A stretch of DNA of 64,000 bases, from positions 56,072,406 through 56,136,405 of the forward strand of contig NC_072897.1 of assembly GCF_027943255.1 (NCBI RefSeq), in the 5' to 3' direction. The stretch's first letter is position 1; each line of letters begins with the position of its first letter. The stretch comes from Anastrepha obliqua (taxonomy: Eukaryota > Arthropoda > Insecta > Diptera > Tephritidae). The translations under genes and the position numbers were made by a program. A model generated the notes under the pieces. That model was not told the origin of the DNA. It did no database searches and was given only the letters and a program-made list of their open reading frames with translations. Below, one piece after another: positions 63,888 through 64,000 of the stretch.

Positions 63888-64000
63888 TTTTTGATCATAG
63901 GGTACATATGTATATGCGGCTTTGCGGACGGAAATGTGTGATTCGCTGGAATTGTTCAAGGAATCTAAGTCGCATTAACTCGCGACTGTCGCACAGTTAG

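Larger units (their letters stand above)
58841..64000. mobile_element. Region bounded by matching inverted ends (hobo/Hermes-like element inside)
   Basis: CTAACTGTGCGACAGTCG at 58841 and its inverted copy ending at 64000 are followed inward by GAGTTAATGCGACTT, CCAGCGAATCACACATT, GTCCGCAAAGCCGCA and a ATGTACC-TATGATCA stretch on both sides (58841-58930; 63888-64000). Inside lie a hobo/Hermes-like transposase, a Harbinger copy, two SINE-like units and a mariner scrap. Whether the ends belong to the hobo-like element is not certain; hobo ends normally begin CAGAGAAC. The right end coincides with the window edge. Confidence 0.55.

Noticed and set aside
1..64000. CRISPR arrays, operons, bacterial genes
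   Set aside because: Repeats present are transposon ends, LTRs and satellites; spliced genes and retroelements show a eukaryotic nuclear genome.

Overview
This is a eukaryotic window, almost certainly from a dipteran and most likely a tephritid-type fruit fly. The reasons are: A+T-rich intergenic DNA with short introns; DD41D 'rosa'-like mariners; I-, LOA- and RTE-type LINEs; errantiviruses with env; copia with an initiator-tRNA primer site; and a tRNA-derived SINE whose body I recall from tephritid sequences. The species assignment is inference. I find no convincing host gene. Essentially everything recognisable is a transposable element or a fragment of one, often nested two to four deep.

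Layout. 1-9.6 kb: three LOA-type LINE copies with CCTAA-repeat tails, a Helitron helicase remnant, a DD41D mariner remnant and a hAT end. 9.7-14.7 kb: a full-length I-clade LINE (minus strand) bounded by a 12-bp target-site duplication (TSD). 15-20.6 kb: a second mariner, a SINE, a TIR element, two nested PIF/Harbinger deletion derivatives and a TTAA-flanked piggyBac-like MITE. 20.8-23.7 kb: a complete hAT with an exact 8-bp TSD. 23.8-26.5 kb: repeats, an RTE fragment and an unidentified tandem-repeat tract.

26,575-43,482 is one errantivirus (minus strand, paired LTRs, CGCG TSD, gag-pol-env) carrying two insertions. One is a copia element, intact at its ends (ATTTC TSD). A later 4.1-kb tandem duplication runs from inside copia into errantivirus pol. 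The other is a 2-kb composite holding a Helentron-type endonuclease, a non-autonomous element and a hAT MITE. 43.5-47.4 kb holds a SINE fragment and two Helitrons in tandem separated by a palindromic-end MITE; the second Helitron contains a higher-order tandem array. 47,919-56,924 is a second, related errantivirus on the plus strand, carrying a LINE that itself carries a hobo-like MITE that carries a further element. 56.9-64 kb holds mariner deletion derivatives, a GTF2IRD2-like hAT fragment ending in an 86-bp-arm palindrome, two tandem tRNA-headed SINE-like units, another Harbinger copy with a split-start-codon regulatory gene, and a hobo/Hermes-like transposase, the last three lying within a pair of matching inverted ends.

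Nothing looks like a new enzymatic system. The notable items are structural: the copia-errantivirus tandem fusion, the near-perfect palindrome, the higher-order repeat inside a Helitron, the recent I and copia insertions, and the preserved intron structures in deleted Harbinger elements. Identities were assigned by reading translated motifs and repeat ends by eye; no database search was run.
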